Origin: Archivesica marissinica | Lineage: Eukaryota > Mollusca > Bivalvia > Venerida > Vesicomyidae | Length of the DNA: 64,000 nt | Assembly: GCA_014843695.1 (NCBI GenBank) | Contig: CM026400.1 | Span: 32,121,500 to 32,185,499, forward strand | Direction: 5' to 3' | Shown here: one piece after another, positions 1 through 10,833 of the stretch | How the letters are laid out: every line of letters starts with the position of its first letter | How positions within the stretch are numbered: the stretch's first letter is position 1 | Position numbers and translations under genes: made by a program | The notes under the pieces: generated by a model | Database searches by the model: none | What the model was told of the DNA's origin: nothing | The model's input: only the letters and a program-made list of their open reading frames with translations

Positions 1-248
1 CTTGACTTGAGTTGGTATCATGTTGGCCTCTTCGTATAATAGCGAAGTCAGCAGGTAGAACGGCAAGTTTCCTGCAAATGAACAATAAAGTAACATTTTA
101 ATTTAACACAATGTAACACAATTTGGTGCAGCACTACTCACTACAAAAAGATCAAATGACTATAAAACTCGATATTTCCACGCATTATATATAAATACTA
201 ATTAACTCACCTTTTTTGGCTCTGCGATTTAACCTAGCCTCATAGCCT

Positions 249-1511
249 TGTTACGCCGCATAGAGCTCCTAACCCATAGAGCTCCTCGAGGAGCTCTATG
301 CGTTGTGGCATGACGCATAGAGCTCCCAGGTAGCTCTATGCGTTAGGCCACAACGCATAGAGCTCCTAAGAAGCGCTGTGCGTTAGGCAAACACGCATAG
401 AGCTCCCGAGAGCCCTATCGGTCGAAGGTACACATCAACTTTAAAATGGGTCTTTCAACCTGACGCATAGAGCTCCCCACTTCCGATAATTAAGATGTTG
501 AGATGACTTGTACGTGCACTTGTAGATACAAATGCACGTACGCGTTGTAGGTATTAACACCTAACACCTATTCACACCTACATGTCCTCGCATGGCGTTA
601 GTATCACGACCGAGAAAAGTGAATAAAACGTGGTGGGAACGCCGAGTACTTGATACGGACGCAAACGAACTTCCTTGAACGCCAAGCCGCCACGTTTGTC
701 TTGGACTATTCAAACCAAACGTCGCGCTTCCGCGTGGACATCGACCAATCCTATAGTCCCCATTACCGGGTCTTCGACTAGTAGGTGCCTAACAAGCCTT
801 TAATAAAGTGAAACTGGGACATAATTCAGTAAGTACAACACAGATAGTTATGGTTCTTGCGCTCTGCACTCCGCCTCATTGCCCTCTATCACTGCTTCAA
901 GTTTCTTTTTATTACCTTCAATACTTTTCGAGTTATGCTCCGGACAAGCACATAATAAGGTGAAAAGGGGAGATAATTCAGTAGGTACATCACAGAGATT
1001 TATTGTTCTCGCGCTCTATACACCGCCTCATTTCCCTCTATCACCGTTTCAAGTTTCATTAGATTTCATTCAATACTTTACGAGTTATGCTACAGCAAGC
1101 ATTTAATAAAGTGAAAAGGGAGATAATTCATCAATGACAACACAGAGAGTTATGGTTCTTGCGCTCTGCTCTCCATCTCATTGCCCTCCATCACAGATTC
1201 AAGTTTCATTTGATTTCCTTCTATGCTTTTCGAGTTATGCTCCGGAGAAGAAGTACCCGGACGAACGAACGGACGGACGAACAAACGGACGGACAGACAA
1301 AGTGGCAACTATATGCTCTCCCTTTGGGGAGCATAAAAATAGTCAGTAGTTTAATATGTTTTAGTAGTTGACAACAGAGGAGCTCAATGCGGGACGATCG
1401 GGCATATTGACGCATTGAAGCTCTATCGGACAGGAGCTCTATGCGGTTCTTTAACGACGCATAGAGCTCCCCGAGGAGCTCTATGGGTTAGGAGCTCTAT
1501 GCGGCGTAACA
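249..1511. mobile_element. Non-autonomous TIR DNA transposon, 1263 bp, 6-bp TSD
   Basis: The two ends are inverted copies over 54 bp (249-302 and 1458-1511) with one difference that I can see. Both start TGTTACGCCGCATAGAGCTC read inward. The element is flanked by the 6-bp direct repeat TAGCCT (243-248 and 1512-1517), the expected target-site duplication. Each inverted repeat contains a palindrome built on CATAGAGCTCCTC and its complement. The motif CGCATAGAGCTCC recurs in both orientations just inside each end (to about 480 on the left, from about 1380 on the right). No transposase-like reading frame is present, so mobility would depend on an enzyme supplied elsewhere. The interior holds three ~151-bp tandem units and a GGAC-rich tract. 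The superfamily is unassigned; a 6-bp duplication with TGTTA ends does not settle it. Confidence 0.8.
800..1300 (+). repeat. Three ~151-bp tandem units plus GGAC-rich tract inside the TIR element
   Basis: A unit containing GCTCTGCACTCC and CGAGTTATGCTCCGGA begins near 800, 951 and 1103; the GCTCT landmark falls at 861, 1013 and 1163. The third unit runs into a GGAC/GAAC-rich low-complexity tract at about 1257-1300. The units differ by scattered substitutions, so they are not recent. Short reading frames here are a by-product of the repeat and resemble no protein I know. Confidence 0.75.
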
Positions 1512-2420
1512 TAGCCTACAGGGTTTGATTTAATCCGTTTTTTTGTAGTAAGGTAAAACCACAATGACCCTATCAACACAATTGTGTCAACTCAAATAAC
1601 TACGGAGCAGTTTGAACTGAATCGTGTGAACTAGTGTAGGGCGGTTGACTGTAACAATAATATGACCATTTTGATTTAACTGTTTCATCGTCACTGTCGC
1701 ATAAAAGCGCCTTTGTAAATAACCGAGAAACCAATCAGACAGAACAGACCGTCTGATCAGGTTATATGCTGGTTGCTCTTCAGACAGTGGAGCTAAAGCA
1801 CCTGTCCGTATAGCAAACAACATAGATCCTGATCAGACACGGCGTTGCACCGTGGCTGATCTGGATCTATGTTGTTTGCAAATTACTTTGAATTTATTCG
1901 GTGCTGAAAGAGTTACGGGTATGTGTGTCACGGTTTAATGTCAAGGTCACAACAGTCTGACTGATTGCTGCATTATCAATTATAATATAATATATATAAT
2001 ACATGTAGTCCAAAGACTAATTTTTCAGCATAACCCCCAAAATGCAACAAAAACTGTAGGCGATGAGGATAATATTATGACGAAGAGTTGGGTTGTCAAC
2101 TTGGAGGCTACATACATTCTGCGCAACATAAAAAGTCAAATTCATATCTCTGAAAATATAGAAATTTGAACATCCAATACGTATATTTAAATGCGCCAGA
2201 ATGCATCATTGACGTCCTAGGATTCTGAAACGCCCACAGACCCCTCAAGCAAGTTCGCTAACACCGCCCCTGGTTATTGATGAGAACTGATTTCATATGT
2301 AATCTGCCAGTAGATAACCAGGTACCAGTAAGTTAAAGAGTACGCTCCCATACTAGTGTAGGCCGTCATATGCAGGCTATAGGTACAATCCTCAGGAGGC
2401 CATGTATAGACCAATCTCCG
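1512..2420. other. Intergenic, no gene seen; contains a hairpin
   Basis: This AT-rich stretch has no convincing reading frame. Its only structure is a 67-bp inverted repeat at 1813-1879, with arms starting GCAAACAACATAGATCC and a 7-nt centre CGTTGCA. About 20 bp of one arm (CTGATCTRGATCTATGTT) recurs near 57226-57246, so the hairpin is probably a small dispersed repeat. Confidence 0.6.
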
Positions 2421-2760
2421 GGGAGCCTCAGTGGTGTAATGAATACGGGATCCGGCTTGTAACAGAGGTTGTGAGTTTGAACCCAGTCATAACCACGGTG
2501 GTGGCATGCCACTTAAATCCACAAGACACTTAAATCCACATGACACTTAAATCCACAAGACACTTAAATCCACAAGGCACTTAAATCCACAAGACACTTA
2601 AATCCACAAGACAAAGGCACTTAAATCCACAAGACACTTAAATCCACAAGACACTTAAATCCACCTTACATTACCTCCTCTCTCTCTCCCTCGTGGCGAT
2701 AGATTCCTCGGGAATGAGGCATAGATATCGATTAATCTAATGTTGTAAAAACTAAAATAA
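2421..2760 (+). mobile_element. tRNA-derived SINE with an internal minisatellite
   Basis: The head at 2421-2505 has an A-box-like CCTCAGTGGTG and a B-box-like GAGTTTGAACCC, as in pol III-driven, tRNA-derived SINEs. The body at about 2665-2760 (CTCCCTCGTGGCGATAGATT, then GGGAATGAGG) matches the body of the SINEs at 9601-9809 and 57000-57210 read on their own strand. Between head and body sits a 17-bp tandem array (2511-2664). I infer a member of the same family whose linker expanded after insertion. The 3' boundary is approximate. Confidence 0.65.
2511..2664 (+). repeat. 17-bp minisatellite, 9 copies
   Basis: Nine near-identical copies of ACTTAAATCCACAAGAC run head to tail, one with a 6-bp insertion. 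The array lies exactly between the tRNA-like head and the SINE body. Confidence 0.9.
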
Positions 2761-4811
2761 ACTTGTAGAAACACACTTTCAATGTCAGTGATGATAGTCT
2801 TATTGTTGTGTGGTCAGGTTGCCAGTTCTCCTACCAAGGAACACATTTCATACCCTGCTTTCACGCCAATTCAGCTGGCTTATTGATGCGGCTTATCTCC
2901 CTTGAAAATGACCCGAAAACCAATATTGATTGTCTTATCGGCAAATTTTTGAGCAATAGTTTATATAGGAAAATTATTTTCAATCGTTTATTTAGAAGAG
3001 ACCTTTTAATTTTTATAAATTTTAACTCCTATGGCGATAAAGTTTAATTTGTTCTCTTTAATGTGATATAAAAATGATTGTTCTAGGAGTAAAACGTATT
3101 GCTTCCCTATTAGATTTAAATGTATCACTGATACTACTTATATTTGTATACAGTGAAATGTCAAATCGTTAATATTGTGATTTTTAGAGGCACATAATTC
3201 ATCTTTCCCATAAAATGAGAACTTTTTAACTCCTATCATGGTAAAGTATATGTTACTGACACTATTGTGTAGTTTTCATATTTAACATTAAATAATATCT
3301 GTTTGCTTCCCTGTGATGCTTAAGTTAGGCAAGTTAAAGAAATCACATATTGTGTTCATCCTTAGTTAAATTACATTACATCAGGAACCTAGATAGATAC
3401 GTCAATCACAAAGATCCTGATTGCATTTACTTTTTACGGGGATCTAATGTCTTTGATAATTAAATATACTTATACTAATTTGATGTCAGTTTTTTAAACA
3501 AGACATGATTATAACAATTAAAGGTTAATATAGCATGTTGTTTATTATAATATTATCTCGCGTTCTTTCATCTTTCTTTTAAGGTTTGTTTTCATTAATA
3601 GTCATTATGCTAAATGCCTTTGTTGATTAGCTTTGTGTGAGAAGTTTACAAGTTTTTATTTTTTTTAATTCATCTAGGCTAAAAAGCCCACGAGGACAAT
3701 ATATGCATGATATAGACGAACATTGATTAAACTCAATAGAGAAGCTTACAGAATTAACTTGAAGTGTCTTAATGTACACTGAGTATAAATTCATGCAATA
3801 ATATTATGACTTTGAGAAGCATGCATACATAACGGCAAAATATTATTTTTAAAGAATGAGTTTAATTTGACATGTTACTTTGTACATTGATGTCACTTTC
3901 ATGCAAATTGACAATGTTTTAATGATGTATATTAAAATTTCACAAGTGTTGGTCGATATTTCCGGGGGGCTGGTGTTTAATGTGTTTGATATTTGCATAT
4001 ATGGTTATAACATGTACATTGAAGAATCTACTGTTGATCAATAGTTCTTTTATTTAAAAGTGAACTATATTCTCAGAAATAATGATGTTCGTACGTCTCT
4101 TATTCCGTGGTTACACTTTGGGTAAATGCGTAGATTTACCGGGACTCTGTTCCAATTTCTCAATTGGGAATCTCTAATTCCTACTTTTAAATTTAATAAT
4201 ATATTTTAAATAATTAGGAGGCATATATTTTATGTAATTTAAATTCAAAATTGTGTTTAAATAATCAACAGTTCTGGCAATTACTATAATTGTCAATGTC
4301 ACGTTTTATTTCGTGAGTTTCCCAACTGTAACTAATTGCATATCATGTTATTTATATTTCTATTGTGTACACAAATTGTCATTTATTCCACTTCTACTTA
4401 CCTATAATTGATTTGTTTATATAAAGTGCACAGTACTGTTGAACATTTTTATTACTGGTCATTAAATAATATGACCCAGGCTGTGCGATGCATCATATCT
4501 TAATGGTTTTTATTGCATGTGTATTACAACTTTGCAATATACAACGACAATACATTTATCGCATTAAACAACATACCATTTTTACTTGGGCACCAATGTT
4601 TTACGGCTGACTGGTTGATCAAACTTACAGGTACATGTAAATCAAGCCTGAGAAATACATACATATTCGCAATACTTACCTGTTTTAATTTTAAGTAGTG
4701 AAAGACGATACAGTCCTAATAAATCTATTTAAAGTGTTTTATTTTTTATTTTAAGAGTAATTCCTAAATTAAATAATAACAGTAAGAACGTGTGTCTTTA
4801 TAACCATTTAG
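2761..4811. other. AT-rich intergenic DNA, nothing recognised
   Basis: No reading frame with recognisable protein character, no tandem array and no inverted repeat of note. The 79-codon frame at 2808-3047 has no recognisable motif, and I do not call it a gene. Confidence 0.6.
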
Positions 4812-4885
4812 ATACTCTCCCTTCATGGCGATGGATTCTACCGGGAATGAGGTCTCGAGAGTGTTTGTTTCGCAATCGAGCAAAA
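4812..4885 (+). mobile_element. SINE body/tail fragment
   Basis: CTCTCCCTTCATGGCGATGG, then GGAATGAGGTCTCGAGAG and TTTCGCAATCGAGC, match in order the 3' half of the SINEs at 9601-9809 and 57000-57210. No tRNA-like head precedes it, so this is a 5'-truncated copy. Confidence 0.6.
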
Positions 4886-6696
4886 ACAAGTCGTATTAAC
4901 TAACACTGAATGATATAATATTTAAACATGTACATTGTATATTTCATTGCATTGGTAATTTCAATTGATTATAAATCAATGGCAATAAACAGATTGTGAC
5001 TGAATTCGGCTGAATAAATTAATACCAGTGTTATAATTGCATTGGTAAATCCAACTGATTATAAATCATGGTAATAAACAGATTGTGCATAGAACATGAG
5101 GCATGTTGTGCAACTCGTTTTGGTAGAGATCATTATTATGTACTATTTATGTTATATTCATATGTAGTAGTATAGTATATCTTTATTTTCGTCTCATCAA
5201 TGTATAATACAATATTACAGACATGTGGAAAATAAATTATCACTATAAAACTATACATTGCCATTCTGGAAGAATTATAAGAGACGTTATAATAATGCTT
5301 CTAGATACACATAAATTATATCACAATTAGTATTTTAAGATAGACTCTATCATTTATAACTATAACTATGTACACATCTAAAACTGATAAATCTATATGA
5401 ACGTTGCTAATCTCCTAATTTAAAAAAACTGCAATAAAACTAGGAGGGGGTAAGACTTAAGAACCTACTGAATTATCAATATAGGCACTAGCGTGCACTT
5501 GTTAAAAAATAGTTTAGAAGACCAGGTATCACCCTTGATCAGATTAATGGTGACTTGATTAGCAGCATCCATATAGCAGTGATAAAAATGATTTCAAAAT
5601 TAAAAAGAGCATGACATTATTTACACATAAAGAATTGTCTAGTTTTTAAGATATTAAAACAGGTTTTGGCACTTTGGTGCTTTGTTGATGTTAATAAAAT
5701 GCAAAACTAGTTATTCTAGTGTTTGTAAAAGTTTGCCCTATTTAACTACATCTGCGAATATCTATATTTCAGATAATTTGTTTTTACAAATCCACAAAAA
5801 CAATTAACGGTATGCGTTAGATATGCTTAATCTATTTGCCAGAGGGCAGCTCATTACAATGTTTATACGTCACGCCTCAAAATACTGCAGGTTATAATCT
5901 TGTATGACCACTCCCGCCTTCGGTAACAGTTGACTGATTTCAATCGGGGAAAGGCAGCCCAATCTAAGAGAGATAATCGAGATAATCAAATCAAGCACAA
6001 ATTGGACTGATAAACAAGGGAGATAAAAACCCGATATTTATCCATAAAAGCTGGACATGATACATTCCAACACTAACATTGAATCAATAAACAGTGTTTT
6101 TGTGGATTGACCGTATGATTTCATATAACGGTCATCCATGCTCCTGACTTGACGATTGTTTGTCATCGGAGTCAGTACTAAACGCCAGATAATGTCGTTT
6201 AGAGATAAATTAACTAAGAATAGTCTACAAATATATAAGCACAAATGTGAATATCTACCATAAATCGTGTTATTCAGGATACACTAGTTGTATTACGCAT
6301 TGATGTTTACATTATATTGTTATGTCAACAAACCGCGTATACGACGTTTGTTTATTAGTTGAAATACTCAGTATTTGAGGCAAATATTTGGAAAATAATT
6401 ATACCATATAATAGAAAATGCATTCTGTAGAAATTTGTGTTTTCACTGATGTAGTGTCGCTTTAAATATATACATAACACATTAACATAAGTTTCCTATA
6501 GAAATGCACATAATTAACTTAGTTTTACTAATAACACAAACCGTCTACCGCATGGTTATTAAATCAGACACATTGTCGTTATTGTCGCTGCATATTTTGC
6601 ACAAAATCGTTTAGACCATGTTGTGTGTTTTGTTTGGGGGGGTTAAAGTCGCACCAACGGCTTAGGTCATATAGCGACTCTCCATCTATTACTGGT
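4886..6696. other. AT-rich intergenic DNA with one short direct repeat
   Basis: No gene seen. A ~55-bp segment containing TTGCATTGGTAA and ATAAACAGATTGTG occurs twice, about 86 bp apart (near 4952 and 5038). A stretch at about 6630-6690 (TGTTTTGTTTGGGGG followed by CACCAACGGCTTAG) resembles sequence near 12340-12380 and may be an old dispersed-repeat tail. Confidence 0.55.
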
Positions 6697-6975
6697 AGTC
6701 TTGTAGCCCAGTGGTAACACGCTGGACTTGTAATCCAGGGATCGCAGGTTCGATCCCCCGTCTGACCCTAATAACAATTAACAGTCTTTCAGATGGGACG
6801 TTAAACCGAGGTCTCGTGTCGGTGCTTTACACCGTGCACGTAAAAGAACCAGAGGAGATTCTGGAATGGGTCTCTGTCTGTATCATGCACTATCCTCCAC
6901 AATCTAAAATGACTAATCTCTTCAGGAGGCGTCGCTCATATGGGCAACCGGTAGCGACGATAAATAAACGTAAAC
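6697..6975 (+). mobile_element. tRNA-Thr-like SINE, copy 1
   Basis: The head TGTAGCCCAGTGGTAACACG carries an A box and GGTTCGATCCCCC a B box. A 5-bp stem encloses the 7-nt loop CTTGTAA, giving anticodon TGT (threonine). The body has GGGACGTTAAACCGAGGTC, ACCGTGCACGTAAAAGAACC and a 3' part ending in GATAAATAAACGTA. A second copy lies at 57720-57948. The acceptor end of a true tRNA is missing, so I call a SINE, not a tRNA gene. The 110-codon frame starting at 6711 is a by-product. Confidence 0.75.
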
Positions 6976-7057
6976 CACCCTTACTGGTGGAGGAGGATTC
7001 CTGGTGTCCACCCGAGCAGTGTAGCTATCACGACTTCCACTAAAATGGCTTGTCATT

Positions 7058-7136
7058 CTCACAGGCACAATACACACATTTTTGTGTGCGTGTCCTATGG
7101 TCATATAGTAAGCAATGTTTACCGAAGGCAACAAAC
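7058..7136 (-). repeat. Dispersed repeat copy, inverted relative to 8722-8795
   Basis: The reverse complement of this segment (TTACTATATGACCATAGGAC, then TTGTGCCTGTG) matches 8722-8795 at roughly three-quarters identity by eye. The two copies bracket about 1.6 kb that includes the LINE fragment at 7845-8555. They may be arms of one larger element or independent insertions. Confidence 0.55.
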
Positions 7137-7146
7137 GGACATATAG

Positions 7147-7284
7147 CATGCATGCAGGAACATCGACGAGAAACTAGGTAAAATCGACTAGATCACTGAT
7201 ATGTCCTTGTGGTCCCGACCGGAAGACCTTATTCTATCAACAAATATTTTAACTTAGTTTCTCGTCGATGTTTCTGCATGTATG
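7147..7284. mobile_element. Foldback element / hairpin, 33-bp arms
   Basis: Arms 7147-7179 and 7252-7284 are inverted copies matching at 30 of 33 positions, around the core AACATCGACGAGAAACTA. On the plus strand the three differences are all G opposite T, so a transcript could pair along the whole arm using G-U pairs. The 72-nt loop has no reading frame. A small foldback MITE is the likely explanation; no convincing target duplication was found. Confidence 0.6.
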
Positions 7285-7593
7285 TTTTATGCCATGCCCG
7301 TTTTGTTTAATCATATTTTATTGCTCGATTAGTTTTTTTACATATATACATGTGAATACAAACATGACAAATTATAGAAAAGCAAACGGGTCGGGCCACA
7401 GGTTCTAGCAACATTAGTTACGGCCCTTCCCGACAGATAGTGATTCAAGAGAAATAGCGACTAATGATTTCAAGCATAAATAATGAAATATAGCGAATTT
7501 TTTCTCAAATTCCTATTTATGAAAAAAGTACATGTTGTATAATTATAAAAACAAAATAATAAAGAATAAGATAAAGAAAAACGTATGAGATAG
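7285..7593. other. Intergenic, nothing recognised
   Basis: AT-rich sequence with no reading frame or repeat that I can support. Confidence 0.5.
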
Positions 7594-7695
7594 GGAGGGC
7601 GAGAGAGAGAGAGGCGATGAGGGAGGAGGGAGACAGAGAGAGGCGGTGAGGGAGGAGGGAGACAGAGAGAGGCGATGAGGGAGGAGAGAGATTGT
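7594..7695 (+). repeat. Purine-only GA-rich tract with 29-bp tandem units
   Basis: GAGGCGATGAGGGAGGAGGG recurs with a 29-bp period (7611, 7640, 7669) within an almost all-purine stretch of GAGA repeats. It lies just beyond the 3' side of the minus-strand LINE fragment. Confidence 0.8.
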
Positions 7696-7844
7696 GATCG
7701 TAGGAGAGAGAATGAAAAAAGGTAACTTTTTTAATTACAATGTCCAGCGCTCAAGTCCAGTTCACTGCAGTCAGCCACCATGTTAGGGCACATATCTATA
7801 TAAGTTTACTCATAGCGAAATAGCATTCAGATAGAGACCAATGA

Positions 7845-8555
7845 TTATGTGAATCTGTTTGAGTGTTTTATGAATAATTGAACTTCTGTAAAAAGTAGAC
7901 TGTTTTCATCTGCCGAATAGTCATCCTTACCATATAGTAATGTTTGTGTACTCAGAGGGTGATATGTAATGGTAGCTGTAAATAATTGTAGTCTTTGAGC
8001 ACGGAATAGACAGCAATTAAAGAAGTAGTGTTCAGCATCTTCCGTGTGAAAACCACAGTCACATGTGGGACTATCGCGTAAATGATTTCTATAGAGGTCA
8101 CCATTCAAGTTGCTACACAAATTTCGTATTCGAGCATGGTAAACTGAATATGATCTTTCACCATTAAGGAAATGTTGGGGAACTATCGGAGGTTTAAACT
8201 TATCCTTGAGTTTGGATTTGAAAATATTGAGCGTTGCAGAGTTCCTTATGATTGGGTCAAGGTTATTCCAAAGGGCAGTAGAAGCCGGTATAAATGAATT
8301 TGAAAAAATGTGTGTACGACGAGCCATTGTGATGTAATCATTGTTATTACGGAGTGGGTATGGTACAGATTCAGAAACGGTAATGGGAATTATATTAGCT
8401 AAATATTCTGGTAGATTTCCATGTTTTGCTTTATAAATTGTTATAAGTTTCTGTATGTTACGTCTATTGGTTAGAGACACCCAGCCTATTTCGGTTAATA
8501 AACGATCAATAGAAACAGATCTTGTAAGACCAGTAACAATGCCCGTTTGTTGCCT
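7845..8555 (-). pseudogene. 5'-truncated LINE ORF2 C-terminal fragment
   Basis: The open frame reads from a TGA at 8558-8556 down to a stop at 7845. It has 211 codons from its first Met at 8480 and about 25 more upstream without Met. The upstream part (IVTGLTRSVSIDRLL, EIGWVSL) and later stretches (SNSFIPASTALWN, NIFKSKLKDKF) resemble the region after the reverse transcriptase palm in jockey-type mollusc LINEs. A cysteine/histidine cluster near the C-terminus (CDCG, EDAEHYFFNC) fits the C-terminal zinc-binding motif of such ORF2 proteins. The endonuclease and palm are absent, as expected from 5' truncation during target-primed insertion. It is not a host gene. It is a different lineage from the 19-31 kb LINE. 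Confidence 0.7.
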
Positions 8556-8721
8556 TCAGTTAGCCTGGGTCACCCTGTCTGTCGATTTTTCACTTTTTAA
8601 CTTAAAATGAAAATGTTGATATTATCAGAAGCTCAATACGGCCCAATTAATAGTCTCGGTGTTAAAATATATGTATTTGACTGACCAAGCAAAATATATC
8701 CACGCCTGTTCCTAGTCTAGC

Positions 8722-8795
8722 CTTCAGTAAGCATTACTTACTATATGACCATAGGGCAAACACAAATAATGTTGTGTCTTGTGCCTGTGGTCATT
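8722..8795 (+). repeat. Dispersed repeat copy, inverted partner of 7058-7136
   Basis: GCCTTCAGTAAGCATTACTT, then ATATGACCATAGGGCAAAC and TTGTGCCTGTGGTCAT, match the reverse complement of 7058-7136. It directly abuts the large palindrome at 8796-8961. Confidence 0.55.
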
Positions 8796-8961
8796 CCACA
8801 GGAACTTGAAATTGTATCCATAAGCCACCAAATGTCTCGTACCTCTATCCTAGGACACACCCCTCTATTAAAAAAGATCTTTTTTTTAATAGAGGGTGGT
8901 GTCCTATGATAGAGGTACGAGACCTTTGGTGGCTTATGGATAACATTTCAAGTTCCTGTGG
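8796..8961. mobile_element. Near-perfect 166-bp palindrome (MITE-like)
   Basis: Two ~82-bp arms starting CCACAGGAACTTGAAAT are inverted copies with only a few differences, meeting at AAAAAAGATCTTTTTTTT (centre about 8877). TCATT flanks both sides. The left flank also carries CCTGTGGTCATT, identical to the right arm end plus flank. Such a structure would form a long hairpin in DNA or RNA. A palindromic MITE is most likely; an inverted duplication at a replication fork is the alternative. Confidence 0.7.
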
Positions 8962-9063
8962 TCATTCTTAAGCTGTTGAATAATTTGTAAATATTGTAAA
9001 GTCAACATAAAATTGTAGCAACATAAATCTTACCGTCAATGTGTACATGTAATGCCTGAAAAC

Positions 9064-9292
9064 GTTATTTATTTTACAACGATTGCGAAGCAAGTTTTAA
9101 CAACTAATATTATTCACTCTCGTTGGCGCGGATGAAAGCGTATATGTTGTCATTCGTGTGGGAGGAAACCGGAGTACCCGGAGAAAACCCACCTGTCCGA
9201 TCTGGCGACCACCGTACCATCTCACCGAGGATCGAACCCTGGTTGCATTGGTGAGAAGCGAGCGCGCTAACCACTGCGCTAATCGGACAGCC
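9064..9292 (-). mobile_element. tRNA-derived SINE, family A, near complete
   Basis: Read on the minus strand, GGCTGTCCGATTAGCGCAGT gives an A box (TAGCGCAGTGG) and GGGTTCGATCCTCGG a B box. Next come GATCTGGCGACC..., the body with GGGTACTCCGGTTTCCTCCC, and the tail TTGCTTCGCAATCGTTGTAA. Other copies lie at 11214-11467, 12557-12622, 13148-13374 and 14566-14755. The 65-66-codon frames here are by-products. Confidence 0.85.
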
Positions 9293-9600
9293 AATCGGAA
9301 AACTATTCAACCGGTATAGGAACAGCTAAAACTGACATACAACAACAAATAAGTCATTAGAGAAAACAGTCTGTATAATAACAGCACTACATCAGCAATT
9401 CGTGGAAATCATTTTGCACGGACTTAAAAGAGGTTTCCAGACAAATCAAAAAGACAATGTCATACTAAATAAATAGTTTTTCCATTTCTTTCCTGAATCG
9501 ATAATAATGTAAGGGTACGACTATCTGCATGGCTGCATTTCATTAAGGTGAAAAGTACATTTAAAACGTTAAAACAGTTAGTTTTTACAAATTAATTTTA
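9293..9600. other. Intergenic spacer
   Basis: AT-rich sequence between two SINEs; no gene or repeat recognised. Confidence 0.5.
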
Positions 9601-9809
9601 ACTCGATTGTGAAACAAGTTCTTACAACTTATATTAATTAATCTCGGGACCTCATTCCTGATGGAATCCATCGTCACGAGGGAGAAGAGAATATGCAATG
9701 TGGAATTTTAAATTAGCTTAAGGGGCACACTCGTACTCCAGCTGGGCGCGAACTCAGGGGCGTTTCCCACCTGAAGCGAGTGCGTTACCACTGCGCTATC
9801 ACGACTTCC
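9601..9809 (-). mobile_element. tRNA-derived SINE, family B
   Basis: On the minus strand the head GATAGCGCAGTGGTAACGC supplies an A box and GAGTTCGCGCCC a B-box-like site. The body has CCTCGTGACGATGGATTCC and GGAATGAGGTCCCGAG. The 3' tail (ATATAAGTTGTAAGAACTTG, then TCACAATCGAGTT) is a diverged version of the family A tail. Family B therefore has its own head and body but shares the tail. Confidence 0.75.
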
Positions 9810-10833
9810 AAGTTAAACAGTTCGATGTTTGTGCTGTAAGCGTTGGGTTATATTAGTTTTGTAACGAATACAGTTGTATGAAAACACATTTTAGAATGAA
9901 TTTGTACCAGTCAGTTTGTGACTTTAAGATAATACCTGTATACCCACATAACAAAATCAAAATTATGTAGCAAACATGACGTCTGCCCATATATTCCGTA
10001 AATAGAATATTTCATTGAAATGTCCTACTGTGCAAAAGATAGAAAAAACAAACAATATATTTGCACGAATAGATTATTGTCATATATAAATAGAAATGTA
10101 TTATATAAATACATTTATCTATGTTATATATATAACATTGTTAACCATGTAATAGTATGATTATTATGTATTATGTATAATCGTCTGCTATTATTTTCGC
10201 GCCTAAATTATCAGTTCTCTGTTTGCGCGGGAATGACTTATAGTTGACAGCCGAATTGCAGCTGGCCAGTTATGTAAGATAATCGCCGCCGCTCTTGATG
10301 ACGTATAAACACGTAATAATATTGTATAACATCACATATGTTTAGCGCCGTAATGTCACTTATAGACGCTAAGTCTGATATATAAGAAATGGAAAATTAT
10401 TAAGAAATCAGTGCATTCTTATCCAGCCATGGAGACATTAAGGAAATGATGTTACTCGCTATTAGAATATAAATTGTTTCTATGATAGTTAGAAAAATTA
10501 ATATTTAAAGAAGTATTAACTCTTAAATATTAAAGTCGTATTAAATACGTGAACGGAAGATAATTAGGCCTTTTAATAAACGATTGTTTCGGCTATTGGA
10601 ATAGTTTGATAAAGTGAAGGAAATTAGTATATTAGTAGAACTGTTATGAACACATTGAAATTGTGAGACGAAATATAAGATAAGAGATAGTATTAGACGG
10701 AGTACACTAAAGGCTAAATGATACGAGAAATCATGAATACATGATACATGTTATAGATTTGAAATAAAGTTGAGATTGTTGTGGATGATATTATACAAAG
10801 GAAAATGAAAGACTGTGTTGAGTTATAGTATTT
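9810..10833. other. AT-rich intergenic DNA, nothing recognised
   Basis: No reading frame above noise and no tandem or inverted repeat that I can support. Confidence 0.55.

Noticed and set aside
6697..6770. tRNA-Thr gene
   Set aside because: A and B boxes and an anticodon loop are present, but the acceptor arm does not close and the segment continues into a SINE body with a second copy at 57720.
6711..7043. 110-codon frame
   Set aside because: Lies across the tRNA-Thr-like SINE and its flank; an accident of the repeat.
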